Part shown: piece by piece, positions 11,064 to 18,764 of the stretch
Layout: the number at the start of each line of letters is the position of its first letter
Numbering within the stretch: the stretch's first letter is position 1
Assembly (NCBI GenBank): GCA_016716525.1
Contig: JADJWE010000002.1
Location: 496,001 to 560,000, forward strand
Length of the DNA: 64,000 bases
Direction of reading: 5' to 3'
DNA from: Candidatus Flexicrinis affinis
GTDB taxonomy: Bacteria > Chloroflexota > Anaerolineae > Aggregatilineales > Phototrophicaceae
The notes under the pieces: generated by a model
The model's database searches: none
Told to the model about the DNA's origin: nothing
Seen by the model: the letters and a program-made list of their open reading frames with translations, nothing else
Made by a program: the position numbers and the translations under genes

Positions 11064-11558
11064 TTGGCTACGAAACCCGAGACCCAACGCAGATACCCGA
11101 TCGAGGCCGTTCCATCCGCCCCCGGTACATACGTGCTGATCCTGTGCGCCGACACGGGCACGACGCTGCAAATCGGGCGGCTTGGCACGTTCGACGTTGC
11201 GGCCGGATGGTATGCCTACGTCGGCAGCGCGTTCGGGAGCGGCGGACTGCGCGGACGCATCCGGCATCACCTCGCGCCGGTGCGACGCCCGCACTGGCAC
11301 ATCGACTGGTTCCGCACGGCGGCGGTAGTCCGTGAAGTATGGTACGCACAGGATGCGGCATCGGAGCATGGATGGGCCAGCGACCTGCTTGGACTGCCCG
11401 AGTCCTTCGTGCCGATCCCGCGTTTCGGCGCGTCGGATTGTGCGTGCGTGTCGCACCTGATCGGTTTTCCGCGCCCGGTCCAAGTCGACATGCTTCGGCG
11501 GGTTGCTGGCGAGTCGATAGTCGTCTGGGCTGTGGAAAACTCGCCTCGAATCTTGTGA
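11064..11558 (+). CDS. DUF123 / GIY-YIG-like small protein
   Basis: Small soluble protein of the DUF123 family, a compact relative of GIY-YIG nucleases, often of unknown role. The diagnostic line GTYVLIL, IGRLGTFDV, GWYAYVGSAFGSGGLRGRIRHHL and HWHIDWFR is clear. A Cys/His-rich tail follows (FGASDCACVSHLIGF). The open frame extends upstream to a TTG at 10923, but a TACAAT box at 11022-11027 looks like a promoter -10, which would place transcription start inside that extension. The TTG at 11064, with AAGG about 11 bp upstream, gives a 164-residue protein beginning 18 codons before the domain. It is divergent from the secreted hydrolase. Family assignment is firm, the start is uncertain, and no catalytic role is claimed. 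Confidence 0.78.
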   Translation: MATKPETQRRYPIEAVPSAPGTYVLILCADTGTTLQIGRLGTFDVAAGWYAYVGSAFGSGGLRGRIRHHLAPVRRPHWHIDWFRTAAVVREVWYAQDAASEHGWASDLLGLPESFVPIPRFGASDCACVSHLIGFPRPVQVDMLRRVAGESIVVWAVENSPRIL

Positions 11559-11634
11559 CGCCGCCGCAGCTTGTCGCTATACTCGTCGCAGGGGAACTTG
11601 CATCCGTGTCACCCAATGCACTGGAGGTGCTGTT

Positions 11635-12519
11635 GTGGCCAATCGTATCGCGCACGGTGTAGAGCTTAGCCGGCAGTCGTGGAATGCTTTGATGCAGAAC
11701 AAGCAGCTCCTTATGTTTCCGCTGATTTCCGGGATCGCGATGATCATCGTCACCATCGTGTTCATCATTCCGATGTTGGGGATTGGCATCGTTGACGCTC
11801 TCACGTCAGAGGGGCGTGAAGTCAGCAGCGGGCAGAGCATCGCCGGCACCATCATCACGTTCATCTATCTGTTCGCCAGCTATACCGTCGTGATCTTCTC
11901 GAATACGGCACTGGTTGGCGCGGTGTTGAAGATCCTCAACGGCGAGAAGGCCACCGTCCAAGACGGAATCAACATCGCTTCGGCGCGCATCGGCAAGATC
12001 CTTGTCTACGCGTTCATTTCCGCCACCGTCGGCATGATTGCGCGCGCGATCACGCAGTCCGGTCGTGACTCGAAGAACGTCGTGGTGGCCATCCTCGCGG
12101 CCATCCTCGGCAGCATTATTCAAGGCGCGTGGAACCTCGTCGTGTTCTTTGCCATTCCGGTGCTTGTGGTCGAAGACGTCGGCGTCATCGACTCGCTCAA
12201 GCGCAGCTTCGAGGTGTTCAAGCGGACGTGGGGCGAAGGCTTCGTCGGCAGCATGGCGATCGGCGGCATCTCGTGCCTCGTTCAGATTGCGATTCTGCTC
12301 GTCGGAGGCCTATTGATCGTCGGCGCGATTGCGACCAAGTCGGTCGTTCTGATCGTCGGCGCGGTCGCGCTCGTGGTTATCGCGTTGGTAGCGCTGGCAT
12401 TGGTCAGCGGGGCGGTCAACGGTGTGTTCCAGGCGTCGCTGTACAAGTACGCCACGACCGGCGACGCCGGCCCGTACATCAGCAACGAATACGCGGCAAG
12501 CGCCTTCCGCGCGGTTTGA
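11635..12519 (+). CDS. Polytopic membrane protein, DUF6159-like
   Basis: Integral membrane protein of 294 aa and unknown function. The N terminus (RIAHGVELSRQSWNALMQNKQLLMFPLISG) is typical of the DUF6159 family. About six hydrophobic segments follow: 29-55, 73-100, 117-142, 148-173, 204-228 and 230-262, with a conserved GVIDSLKRSFEVFKRTWGEGF loop. The start is a GTG with GGAGG 9-13 bp upstream; no earlier in-frame start is better placed. Expression is probably monocistronic, since a strong hairpin at 12570-12593 follows the stop. The family occurs widely in Actinobacteria and Chloroflexota without an assigned role. Confidence 0.82.
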   Translation: MANRIAHGVELSRQSWNALMQNKQLLMFPLISGIAMIIVTIVFIIPMLGIGIVDALTSEGREVSSGQSIAGTIITFIYLFASYTVVIFSNTALVGAVLKILNGEKATVQDGINIASARIGKILVYAFISATVGMIARAITQSGRDSKNVVVAILAAILGSIIQGAWNLVVFFAIPVLVVEDVGVIDSLKRSFEVFKRTWGEGFVGSMAIGGISCLVQIAILLVGGLLIVGAIATKSVVLIVGAVALVVIALVALALVSGAVNGVFQASLYKYATTGDAGPYISNEYAASAFRAV

Positions 12520-12569
12520 TCGCCGGCAGAGACTTCCTACACCTAAACACGCTTCTGCAAATCGTGAAA

Positions 12570-12593
12570 GAGGGCATCCGGTCGGATGCCCTC
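12570..12593. terminator. Bidirectional hairpin terminator
   Basis: A perfect 11-bp stem (GAGGGCATCCG / CGGATGCCCTC) with a 2-nt loop, flanked by AAA on the left and TTT on the right, lies between two convergent genes ending at 12519 (+) and 12604 (-). It can serve as a terminator for both. Confidence 0.85.
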
Positions 12594-12603
12594 GCGTTTC
12601 AGC

Positions 12604-13167
12604 CTAGATTCTACGGCTTCGGAACTGGAACACAGCGCCGATAACCGTAAGCACGACGACAACCGCCAGCGAGACGACGCTCTCCGTCGTGCCCGTACCG
12701 GGGCGCACGAGCGGCAGCGTGGGCGCCAACGTGCCGACTCCGGTGACAACCGCCGTCGCGCCGCCAAACGCCGAGCCAATCACGATCACGGGGTCTTTGA
12801 GCAGCGTTCCGACAATCGCGCCAAGGACAGCACCGACGACCACGACAAGCAGCCCTCCGATGCCGGTCACGCCGAGGATCGGGAGCAGGATGATCCCGAA
12901 AGCGGCCCCGAAGATCGCACCGAACAACGCAAACGCCAGCCCATAAAACCAGTACAGCAAGACGCCGACAAGAATCGCACCGACAATACCGAGGATGAGC
13001 TGTACGGTTCCGGTCTGGTTGATCGCGTCGGCAATCGCGTGACCCGCAGCCCATCCGAGCACGACTCCGGACAGCCCGAGGACGATGCGATAGAACGACT
13101 TGCCGAAGAACATCGCGATGAGGCCGATGACGATCGAAACGACGGCCAGAATCTGTGTGCTTTCCAT
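12604..13167 (-). CDS. Small multi-pass membrane protein, DUF4203/TMEM198-like
   Basis: Membrane protein of 187 aa with about seven hydrophobic helices and very few polar loops (for example ILAVVSIVIGLIAMFFG, LILGIVGAILVGVLLYWF, ALFGAIFGAAFGIILLP). Glycine-zipper-like spacing resembles DUF4203/TMEM198-type proteins. The start is the ATG at 13167-13165 with GGAGTGG just upstream. The open frame continues another 78 codons upstream but that part is polar and lacks family character. Function unknown. It shares a terminator hairpin with the convergent DUF6159-like gene. Confidence 0.8.
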   Translation of the reverse strand: MESTQILAVVSIVIGLIAMFFGKSFYRIVLGLSGVVLGWAAGHAIADAINQTGTVQLILGIVGAILVGVLLYWFYGLAFALFGAIFGAAFGIILLPILGVTGIGGLLVVVVGAVLGAIVGTLLKDPVIVIGSAFGGATAVVTGVGTLAPTLPLVRPGTGTTESVVSLAVVVVLTVIGAVFQFRSRRI

Positions 13168-13391
13168 GAGTCCACTCCCACGCGTAATCCACCCGCGAGC
13201 GTCGATCGCTGGACGCGCCGTGATTGAGCGCGCGGCCCACAGGTGAGTATAGCGCGCTGGCACAACGTAGCAATGGCCTTGAGCGGCAATGTCGTTCCGA
13301 CACTTTCGGGCAATTTGGTGCACTCCTTGGGCCGCTTTGAGGGTCTCGGCTAAGCCAGCCGAACTGCGCTGCCCAAGCTCGTGTGCCCTAG
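13168..13391. other. Intergenic region between divergent genes
   Basis: Left part of a 371-bp gap between the small membrane protein (minus) and the STAND/BTAD regulator (plus). I see no credible gene here. The right part carries the regulator's promoter and a palindrome, annotated separately. Confidence 0.6.
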
Positions 13392-13442
13392 TTGGCATCA
13401 CCAGCCATCTCGGTTACAATCGTTTGACCGTGGATCCACGGT
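13392..13442 (+). promoter_or_regulatory. Sigma70-type promoter with 16-bp palindrome at the predicted transcription start
   Basis: TTGGCA (13392-13397), a 17-nt spacer and TACAAT (13415-13420) form a good housekeeping promoter for the STAND/BTAD regulator. The perfect palindrome ACCGTGGATCCACGGT occupies 13427-13442, starting where transcription should begin. It is a candidate operator, or a 5' mRNA hairpin, in a leader of about 112 nt. Seen directly; its use is inferred. Confidence 0.6.
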
Positions 13443-13538
13443 GTATTTGCCGTGCAGCGGTTATTTGCGTTTTCGCTGTCGTGGAGACTCCGGCAACGAC
13501 CGTAGTGATCGGGTCTGCGCCGGACGGAAGCGTGGGCT

Positions 13539-16500
13539 ATGAACAACGAGGCGAACAGCCCCAACCTACGCAACCCCGACATTCCTGTCTATGGGGTCGT
13601 GGCCGAACGCGCCTCACTCCACGCCGTCCTCGAGAACATCCGCCATCACCGCCTGACGCTCGTCAGCGCCCCGCCCGGCTACGGCAAAACGACCGCCGTC
13701 GCGCAGTTTGTCCATGACACCGACCTGCTGACCGCGTGGCACGGCCTGCAGGAACGCGAGCGCGACCTTCCGGCGCTGTTCTGGCATAGTCTGCAAGCGC
13801 TTGAGTTCGTTGCTCCGGGCATTTCCGTCGCGGCCGAAAGTGTTACCGGGGCGGACGAGTGCGCTGCCTACATCGCAGACTACCTGCGCGACCATCTCAC
13901 CCAGCACATCATTTACGTGCTGGACGACCTACACTATCTGGCCTCTGCGCCACAGGCAGAACGATGGCTGCGCGAGCTGGTGCGTCAGATTCCGCCGACG
14001 TGCCACCTTGTCCTAATCAGCCGCGCCCTGCCCGACCTGCCCCTTGCGGAACTCATCGCTCGGGGCGATGTGTTTGCTATTGGGCAAGAACAGCTCAAGT
14101 TCACCGCCGAGGACGCGACCCGGTTGGCCAGCAAGGTCGGCTCGGACCTGCCCGACAGCGTGCTCAAGGCGCGTGTCCGTCAGCTCGAAGGGTGGCCTGT
14201 CGGCGTGGCAATGTCGCTGCGCCCGCTGCCGGAAGACATCGAGATCGGATCGCTGCGCGGAAGCGGTGGGCCGGAAGGCCTATTCGACGCGCTCGCCAAC
14301 GGTATCTTGCGGTCGCTTCCACCCATGTTGGGCGACTTCCTTCTCGCCGCGTCGACGTTCGCGCGTGTCACGCCGGACGTATGCACCGAAGTGCTCGGCA
14401 TGCCGCAGAGCACGCTGATGATGACCGATATCGTGCGCCGCAACCTGTTCGTTTCGCAGGTGTCCGGCGGCGTGATGATGCACCGCCTGTTCCGCAACTT
14501 CTTGCAGCGACGGCTCAACGAAACCGATCCTGAGCGATACGTCAGCCTGCACGCGCGCGCCGCCGAATGGCTCAGGCAGGGCAATCAGGACGACGAAGCG
14601 TTCTACCACTATGTGGCCGCGGGCTGCATCGACGACGCGTTGGACATCGTGCAGCGTACCCACAACGCATACTATCAGCAGGGCAACATGGAAACCCTGC
14701 TCGGCTGGCGCACCGCGCTTGGCGAGCACGCGGAACGAATTCCGCATTTCCTCCACACCTGCGCGCTGATTTTGACCGATCGCTATCTGTACGCAGACGC
14801 CGCCGCCGAGCTGGACTTGGCCGAGGCAGGGTTCGCGGCGATGGGCGACAGCGCGTGGGTCGCGGAAGCGCGTTTGCAGCGCGCGATGATTCATATTTGG
14901 CGCGCCGAGTATGCAGAAGCACGCGCGCTGGCCGAACCTGTCGCGGCTGACAGCGAGCAGAAGGACTCCGTCGTTGGGCGCGCGCGACACATGCTGGCAC
15001 TGGTCGAAATGGCGATCGGCAGCCTCGACACCGCGATCGACCACCTCGAAGACATTCTGCCGTTCTTTGAAGGCAGCAACGCGTCCTACTACGTGTCGGC
15101 CGTCCTGCAAGACCTTGCCATCGCCTATGCGCGCAGCGGCAGCATGGCTTCCGCCAGTCACTGCTTGCAGCGATTGGTGTCCATACGGCGCACCCTCGGT
15201 CAAGCGAACGCGTTGGCGCTGGCCCTCAACAATCTCGGCTACCACTATCACGAGATGGGCGATTACGACTTGGCGCTGTCGACGCTGGAAGAAGGGCTGC
15301 AGATCGTCTCGCAGTCGCAGAACCAGCGCGCCGAGAGTTACATCCGCTGGTCGATGGGCGACCTGCAGCGCGATCTGGGAAACGCCGACGCGGCCATTCG
15401 CCTGTACGAAGGCGCCTACGAATTGAGCGCCGGCACCGAGCCTGTTCTTCAGCAGTCGGTGGCGCTGAGCATGGCGGCGTTGTATCGCTGGCGCGGCGAC
15501 ATGCGGCTGGCGCAGTGGCTTGTCCGCGACGTAAACGACACGATCCGGAAGCTTGACGTGTCCGATGCCTCGATCAGCCGGCTTGCACGCGCGCATCAGT
15601 TGATGATCGACATGGTAAGCGGCGACCTGAAGACCGCAGCGTCGCAATTGTGCACGATGTGGGAGGAGATTGCCGACCGCCCGTTTTCGGCTGAATCGAT
15701 GCAAATCGCGATGTTCGCAGCGGGCGCGGCCCTGCGAGTCGGCGAGGAGTCGCACGCCCATGCACTTCTCGAACGGTGTGCCAAAGCGTGTGAAATGGGC
15801 GTCGGTCGTAGTGTCGCCGCCATCGAGACCTACAATTCGGCGGAACTCGCCGAATACGTGCGACGCACTCCGGAATTCAAACCGCTAGTGGCTGCACTGG
15901 ATCGCCTGCGCTCGGCGTACAGCGCCGCGGCAGGTCCGGCGCGGCCGGAAAGCACGGCGCCTAGCGACGCGACGTTCAGTCTACGGGTCTACACACTCGG
16001 CGACGAGACAATCGAACGCGACGGGGTCACCGTATCGACGCACGAGTGGCGGTCGAGCCGTGCCAAGGAGTTCTTCCTCTATCTGCTGTTCGAGGGCGCC
16101 AGCAGCAGAGAGAAACTGAGTCTCATATTCTGGCCTGACAGTTCATCGAGCAAGGTGCGCTCGAACTTCCACACCACGCTGTATCGCGCACGCCGCGCGC
16201 TGGGCGAGAACGTCATTTTGTTCGAGAACGACATTTACCGCATCAACCCCGACGTGTCGATCTGGTGCGATGCGCTGGTGTTCCGCCGCTACGTGCAGGA
16301 AGCGAAGATGCTGCCGTATCTCGACGCACGCACCGACGACCTGTACCGCAAGGCAATCGCGCTGTACCGAGGCGAGTTCCTGCCGGGGCTCGACACCGAA
16401 TGGACGATGGCGCACCGCGAGGCGCTCTATGAGATGAACATTGGCGCGCTGATCGGATCGGGCCACTGCGCACGCGCGCGCGGCGAGTTCAACGACGCCA

Positions 16501-16709
16501 TCATCCAGTTCAAGCAGGCCATCAAGATCGACCAGTTCCGCGAAGAAGCGTACCGCGCGATGTTTACCTGCTACGCCGGCATGGGCGAACTCAACTCCGT
16601 CCTCAAGCAGTACAACGTGATGTCCCACATGTTCCAGACCGAGTTGGGCATCAAACCTTCGCAAGAAACCGCACGGCATGTCCAGCAGCTCACCCAGCGG
16701 ATTTCCTAG
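13539..16709 (+). CDS. STAND ATPase / TPR / BTAD (SARP-type) transcriptional regulator, 1056 aa
   Basis: Large cytoplasmic sensor-regulator. The N terminus is a MalT-like STAND NTPase: Walker A SAPPGYGKTT (residues 43-52) and Walker B YVLDDLHYL (about 124-132). A winged-helix-like stretch and a long TPR array (about residues 330-790) follow and are the likely ligand or protein-binding surface. The C terminus (about 813-1056) is an OmpR-like winged helix (LRVYTLGDETIERDG, EWRSSRAKEFFLYLL) followed by a BTAD domain (DALVFRRYVQEA to the end), as in SARP/AfsR activators. DNA binding is therefore C-terminal. The start is an ATG preceded by GGAAG. It lies upstream of four tandem secreted-peptide genes on the same strand and is the natural candidate to regulate or sense them, but no direct evidence links them. 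Confidence 0.92.
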   Translation: MNNEANSPNLRNPDIPVYGVVAERASLHAVLENIRHHRLTLVSAPPGYGKTTAVAQFVHDTDLLTAWHGLQERERDLPALFWHSLQALEFVAPGISVAAESVTGADECAAYIADYLRDHLTQHIIYVLDDLHYLASAPQAERWLRELVRQIPPTCHLVLISRALPDLPLAELIARGDVFAIGQEQLKFTAEDATRLASKVGSDLPDSVLKARVRQLEGWPVGVAMSLRPLPEDIEIGSLRGSGGPEGLFDALANGILRSLPPMLGDFLLAASTFARVTPDVCTEVLGMPQSTLMMTDIVRRNLFVSQVSGGVMMHRLFRNFLQRRLNETDPERYVSLHARAAEWLRQGNQDDEAFYHYVAAGCIDDALDIVQRTHNAYYQQGNMETLLGWRTALGEHAERIPHFLHTCALILTDRYLYADAAAELDLAEAGFAAMGDSAWVAEARLQRAMIHIWRAEYAEARALAEPVAADSEQKDSVVGRARHMLALVEMAIGSLDTAIDHLEDILPFFEGSNASYYVSAVLQDLAIAYARSGSMASASHCLQRLVSIRRTLGQANALALALNNLGYHYHEMGDYDLALSTLEEGLQIVSQSQNQRAESYIRWSMGDLQRDLGNADAAIRLYEGAYELSAGTEPVLQQSVALSMAALYRWRGDMRLAQWLVRDVNDTIRKLDVSDASISRLARAHQLMIDMVSGDLKTAASQLCTMWEEIADRPFSAESMQIAMFAAGAALRVGEESHAHALLERCAKACEMGVGRSVAAIETYNSAELAEYVRRTPEFKPLVAALDRLRSAYSAAAGPARPESTAPSDATFSLRVYTLGDETIERDGVTVSTHEWRSSRAKEFFLYLLFEGASSREKLSLIFWPDSSSSKVRSNFHTTLYRARRALGENVILFENDIYRINPDVSIWCDALVFRRYVQEAKMLPYLDARTDDLYRKAIALYRGEFLPGLDTEWTMAHREALYEMNIGALIGSGHCARARGEFNDAIIQFKQAIKIDQFREEAYRAMFTCYAGMGELNSVLKQYNVMSHMFQTELGIKPSQETARHVQQLTQRIS

Positions 16710-17005
16710 GCATCACACGACATAGCCAATAGGTACTGGTCGCTCAGACTCGCCTTGAAGGCCTCTATTCTTGTGCGTTAGGATTCTGTAACTCAAGGCG
16801 TTCGGATCAGCTTCAACTAGCTGTCGGAACCGCACCTGCGCCCACATTATCCCTCTTATCGGCGCGGGAATCCCACACCGTTGTCAGCGATCAGCGCTGT
16901 TCGTGCAGTGTTTACGCTTGGTAAGCAGTTTGTTGCACACCCACCGCAATACTCGTCGCAATTGGTTCACACATCTCGTTGTGCGTCTGTTCACGGAGGT
17001 TTGTC
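16710..17005 (+). other. Intergenic leader region before the tandem peptide genes
   Basis: A 296-bp gap between the BTAD regulator and the first peptide gene. I see no coding frame with a ribosome site and no clean -35/-10 pair or terminator. The region presumably contains the peptide operon promoter. GGAGG at 16995-16999 is the ribosome site of the first peptide gene. Confidence 0.5.
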
Positions 17006-17173
17006 ATGTTGGCTTACGCTCTCAACACCCTTAGCCTGTTCTCGTTCAACAAGCGCGTGCTGGTCGTCGTGTTCACGGCGATTCTGCTCACCATCGCCTT
17101 GATGGCCATTACCGGCACGGTCTTCGCCGGCCCGGCCACGTCGCCCAGCGCCTGCGGCGCCTGCTCCGGCTAA
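17006..17173 (+). CDS. Predicted secreted peptide precursor, copy 1 of 4 (55 aa)
   Basis: Tiny gene with a strong ribosome site (GGAGG) and its own ATG and TAA. The precursor has a short polar head (MLAYALNTLSLFSF), NKR as a positive patch, a hydrophobic core (about residues 18-36) and a signal-peptidase-I-like site V-F-A (39-41). Cleavage there would release GPATSPSACGACSG, a 14-residue peptide with a CxxC pair. An alternative GTG start at 16979 would add nine residues but has no ribosome site. The three following genes encode the same 14 residues. I do not recognise the family. It could be a signalling peptide, a bacteriocin or a modified (RiPP-like) peptide; no modification enzyme or transporter is adjacent. 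Confidence 0.8.
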   Translation: MLAYALNTLSLFSFNKRVLVVVFTAILLTIALMAITGTVFAGPATSPSACGACSG

Positions 17174-17217
17174 TTCACTTTCCGACCCGCCTTCACACTC
17201 TCTTGAGGAGACTACTC

Positions 17218-17385
17218 ATGTTCGCCATCGCTCTCAACACCCTCAGCATGTTCTCGGTCAACAAGCGCGTCTTGGTCATCGTCTTCACCGCCATCCTACT
17301 TACGATCGCGCTGATGGCAGTCTCCGGCACGGTCTTTGCCGGCCCGGCCACCTCGCCCAGCGCCTGCGGCGCCTGCTCCGGTTGA
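17218..17385 (+). CDS. Predicted secreted peptide precursor, copy 2 of 4 (55 aa)
   Basis: Second tandem copy, starting 44 bp after copy 1, with GAGGAG before the ATG. The leader differs from copy 1 (MFAIALNTLSMFSV; MAVSGTVFA) but has the same layout: NKR, a hydrophobic helix and a V-F-A cleavage site. The predicted mature GPATSPSACGACSG is identical in protein. Its DNA differs at synonymous positions only (Thr45 ACC, Gly55 GGT), and the stop is TGA instead of TAA. This indicates selection on the peptide rather than a very recent copying event. Confidence 0.8.
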   Translation: MFAIALNTLSMFSVNKRVLVIVFTAILLTIALMAVSGTVFAGPATSPSACGACSG

Positions 17386-17429
17386 TTCAGCTTTCTACCC
17401 GACATTACACACTTTTGAGGAGACCACTC

Positions 17430-17597
17430 ATGTTCACCACCGCTCTCAACACCCTCAGCCTGTTCTCGATCAACAAGCGCGTTTTGGTCATCGTCTTCAC
17501 CGCCATCCTGCTGACTATCGCCCTGATGGCGATCACCGGCACCGCCTTCGCCGGCCCGGCCACTTCGCCCAGCGCCTGCGGCGCGTGCTCCGGCTAA
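17430..17597 (+). CDS. Predicted secreted peptide precursor, copy 3 of 4 (55 aa)
   Basis: Third tandem copy, again 44 bp after its predecessor, with GAGGAG before the ATG. The leader begins MFTTALNTLSLFSI and ends MAITGTAFA, giving a textbook A-F-A signal-peptidase site at residues 39-41. The mature part is again GPATSPSACGACSG, using Thr45 ACT and Ala52 GCG. Stop TAA. Confidence 0.8.
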   Translation: MFTTALNTLSLFSINKRVLVIVFTAILLTIALMAITGTAFAGPATSPSACGACSG

Positions 17598-17636
17598 CCT
17601 TCTACCGATAACACCGACTCTACGAGGAGATCTCTC

Positions 17637-17804
17637 ATGTTCGCTTACGCTCTCAACACCCTCAGCCTGTTCTCGATCAACAAGCGCGTCTTGGTCATCG
17701 TCTTCACCGCGGTTCTGCTTACCGTCGCTCTGATGGCGATCTCCGGCACCGCCTTCGCGGGCCCGGCCACGTCGCCCAGCGCCTGCGGCGCTTGCTCCGG
17801 CTAG
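17637..17804 (+). CDS. Predicted secreted peptide precursor, copy 4 of 4 (55 aa)
   Basis: Last copy, 39 bp after copy 3, with GAGGAG before the ATG. The leader begins MFAYALNTLSLFSI; the hydrophobic core has conservative changes (AVLLTVALMAIS), and an A-F-A cleavage site follows. The mature part is GPATSPSACGACSG once more, with Ala41 GCG, Thr45 ACG and Ala52 GCT. Stop TAG, so three different stop codons are used across the four copies. The 104-codon gene follows 46 bp later on the same strand and is likely co-transcribed. Confidence 0.8.
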   Translation: MFAYALNTLSLFSINKRVLVIVFTAVLLTVALMAISGTAFAGPATSPSACGACSG

Positions 17805-17850
17805 ACATCACCCTTCGACCTACGACTTTGCGAGTGCATAGGAGTCAACA

Positions 17851-18165
17851 ATGAACGCTCATCGTCTCCCGCAGGATATGGTTCTGGACATCACCTCTGT
17901 CGGTGGCAAGCGTGGATTTACCGGCGCCGACGAATGGTGGAGCCACGTGCGCAATCAGGACGAACGCCGCCGCCTCGACAACCTGCTCGGTGTCGCTCTG
18001 CTCGATGAAAACGTGCGCCGCCGTCTCGTAGACAATCGCGACGACGAACTGCTCAACCAGTTCGGCCTGTCCGAGTCGACCAAGTGGTGGATCGGTACGC
18101 TGTCCGCCAATTCGCTCAGCGACATTGCGCGTGAAGTTGCCGCCAACTTCCAGAAAAGCGCCTAG
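17851..18165 (+). CDS. Small LigA/Franean1_4349-like helical protein (104 aa)
   Basis: Soluble 104-residue protein with an AGGAG-type ribosome site before its ATG. Residues about 42-99 (NLLGVALLDENVRRRLVDNRD, ELLNQFGLSESTKWWIGTL, SLSDIAREVAANF) follow the pattern L-hhhAL-D-xxFRxxLhxDxxxhLxxaGLs. That pattern is seen in the small helical proteins annotated as LigA-subunit-like or Franean1_4349-family RiPP precursors. This is pattern recognition, not a search result. The N-terminal third contains VGGKRGFTGADEWW. There is no Cys-rich core at the C terminus, so it may act as a carrier, immunity or recognition partner rather than a precursor. It directly follows the four peptide genes and precedes a 198-codon gene by 2 bp. 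Confidence 0.75.
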   Translation: MNAHRLPQDMVLDITSVGGKRGFTGADEWWSHVRNQDERRRLDNLLGVALLDENVRRRLVDNRDDELLNQFGLSESTKWWIGTLSANSLSDIAREVAANFQKSA

Positions 18166-18167
18166 CG

Positions 18168-18764
18168 ATGAACGCCTTGCGTAGTCCCCAGAACGGGCGG
18201 CACATCGAAGTGCGCCGGCCCAAAGGGACCACCGAGCCGTTCGGGTCTCCGGCGCGATCTGAGGAAAGATTGAAGATGGGTTCAAAGACCATCTCCGTCA
18301 ATCGAGACGTCTCTGTCCAGAGGATGCTGCGGCTGGACGCGACCGACAATCTTCTCATCAACGGGTTCGACTCGTTGTGGAAGTGTCACGCGATGCTGCA
18401 GGCACGCCTCAACAACACCGACAGGCGCGATGTCCGGATCCATCTGCGGCCCGAGCTGCTCAACGCAGTCCCCGATCAGTATGCGCAGTTCGCCCGCGAT
18501 GGGTTGCAGATGTGGGTTTGGCAGGACGAGCCGGCCTCGGACTTCAAACCGTCGCCCAACTTGACCGTAATCAACGCGCCGCATACGCCGGCGACGGCCG
18601 AGGGCTTCCTCGTCATCAACACGCCGTCGTGGAGCCGGGTGCTGGCGGCATGGATCGATGAAGACGGTAATTTGGCGGGCGTGCTTGTCACCAACCCGCA
18701 GACGATTGTGGAGATATCAAGCTATCTGGACGCGATCGTTCAGTCGGCTTCCGTTCGGACGTAG
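18168..18764 (+). CDS. Hypothetical protein of the peptide locus (198 aa)
   Basis: Unrecognised soluble protein. The first 36 residues are basic and low in structure. The rest reads as alternating helices and strands: SVQRMLRLDATDNLL, DVRIHLRPELLNAVPDQ, LQMWVWQDEP, LTVINAP, GFLVINTPSWSRVLAAWIDEDGNLAGVLVTNPQTIVEI. The final half loosely resembles effector domains of PLD/TrmB-like regulators, where a bound ligand is read, but I do not assign it. The ATG at 18168 lies 2 bp after the previous stop and has no ribosome site. An internal ATG at 18276 has GAGGAAAG about 10 bp upstream and may be the real start (162 aa). The gene runs 25 bp into the convergent receiver-like gene. Confidence 0.7.
   Translation: MNALRSPQNGRHIEVRRPKGTTEPFGSPARSEERLKMGSKTISVNRDVSVQRMLRLDATDNLLINGFDSLWKCHAMLQARLNNTDRRDVRIHLRPELLNAVPDQYAQFARDGLQMWVWQDEPASDFKPSPNLTVINAPHTPATAEGFLVINTPSWSRVLAAWIDEDGNLAGVLVTNPQTIVEISSYLDAIVQSASVRT

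Larger units (their letters stand above)
17006..17804 (+). repeat. Tandem gene array, four units of about 207-212 bp
   Basis: Start-to-start distances are 212, 212 and 207 bp. Each unit contains a GAGG-type ribosome site, a 56-codon frame including the stop, and a spacer of about 40 bp. The units are diverged in the leader region and third codon positions but invariant in the last 14 encoded residues, so this is an old gene array under selection rather than a simple repeat. Confidence 0.85.

Noticed and set aside
12945..13401. N-terminal extension of the DUF4203-like membrane protein
   Set aside because: The first 78 codons of the long frame are polar and unlike the family. The ATG at 13167 has a good ribosome site and starts at the first helix.
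14280..15761. 493-codon open frame opposite the BTAD regulator
   Set aside because: Antisense shadow typical of GC-rich DNA: no ribosome site, Arg/His/Gly-rich translation, no family resemblance.
16710..17005. SARP-type heptameric repeats upstream of the peptide array
   Set aside because: Some AGCT-containing words occur (around 16809-16822), but no regular 11-bp-spaced direct repeat that I could support.
17006..17804. CRISPR array or simple satellite repeat
   Set aside because: Units are about 210 bp, each with a ribosome site and a complete frame. Differences concentrate at third codon positions and in the leader, so it is a gene array.
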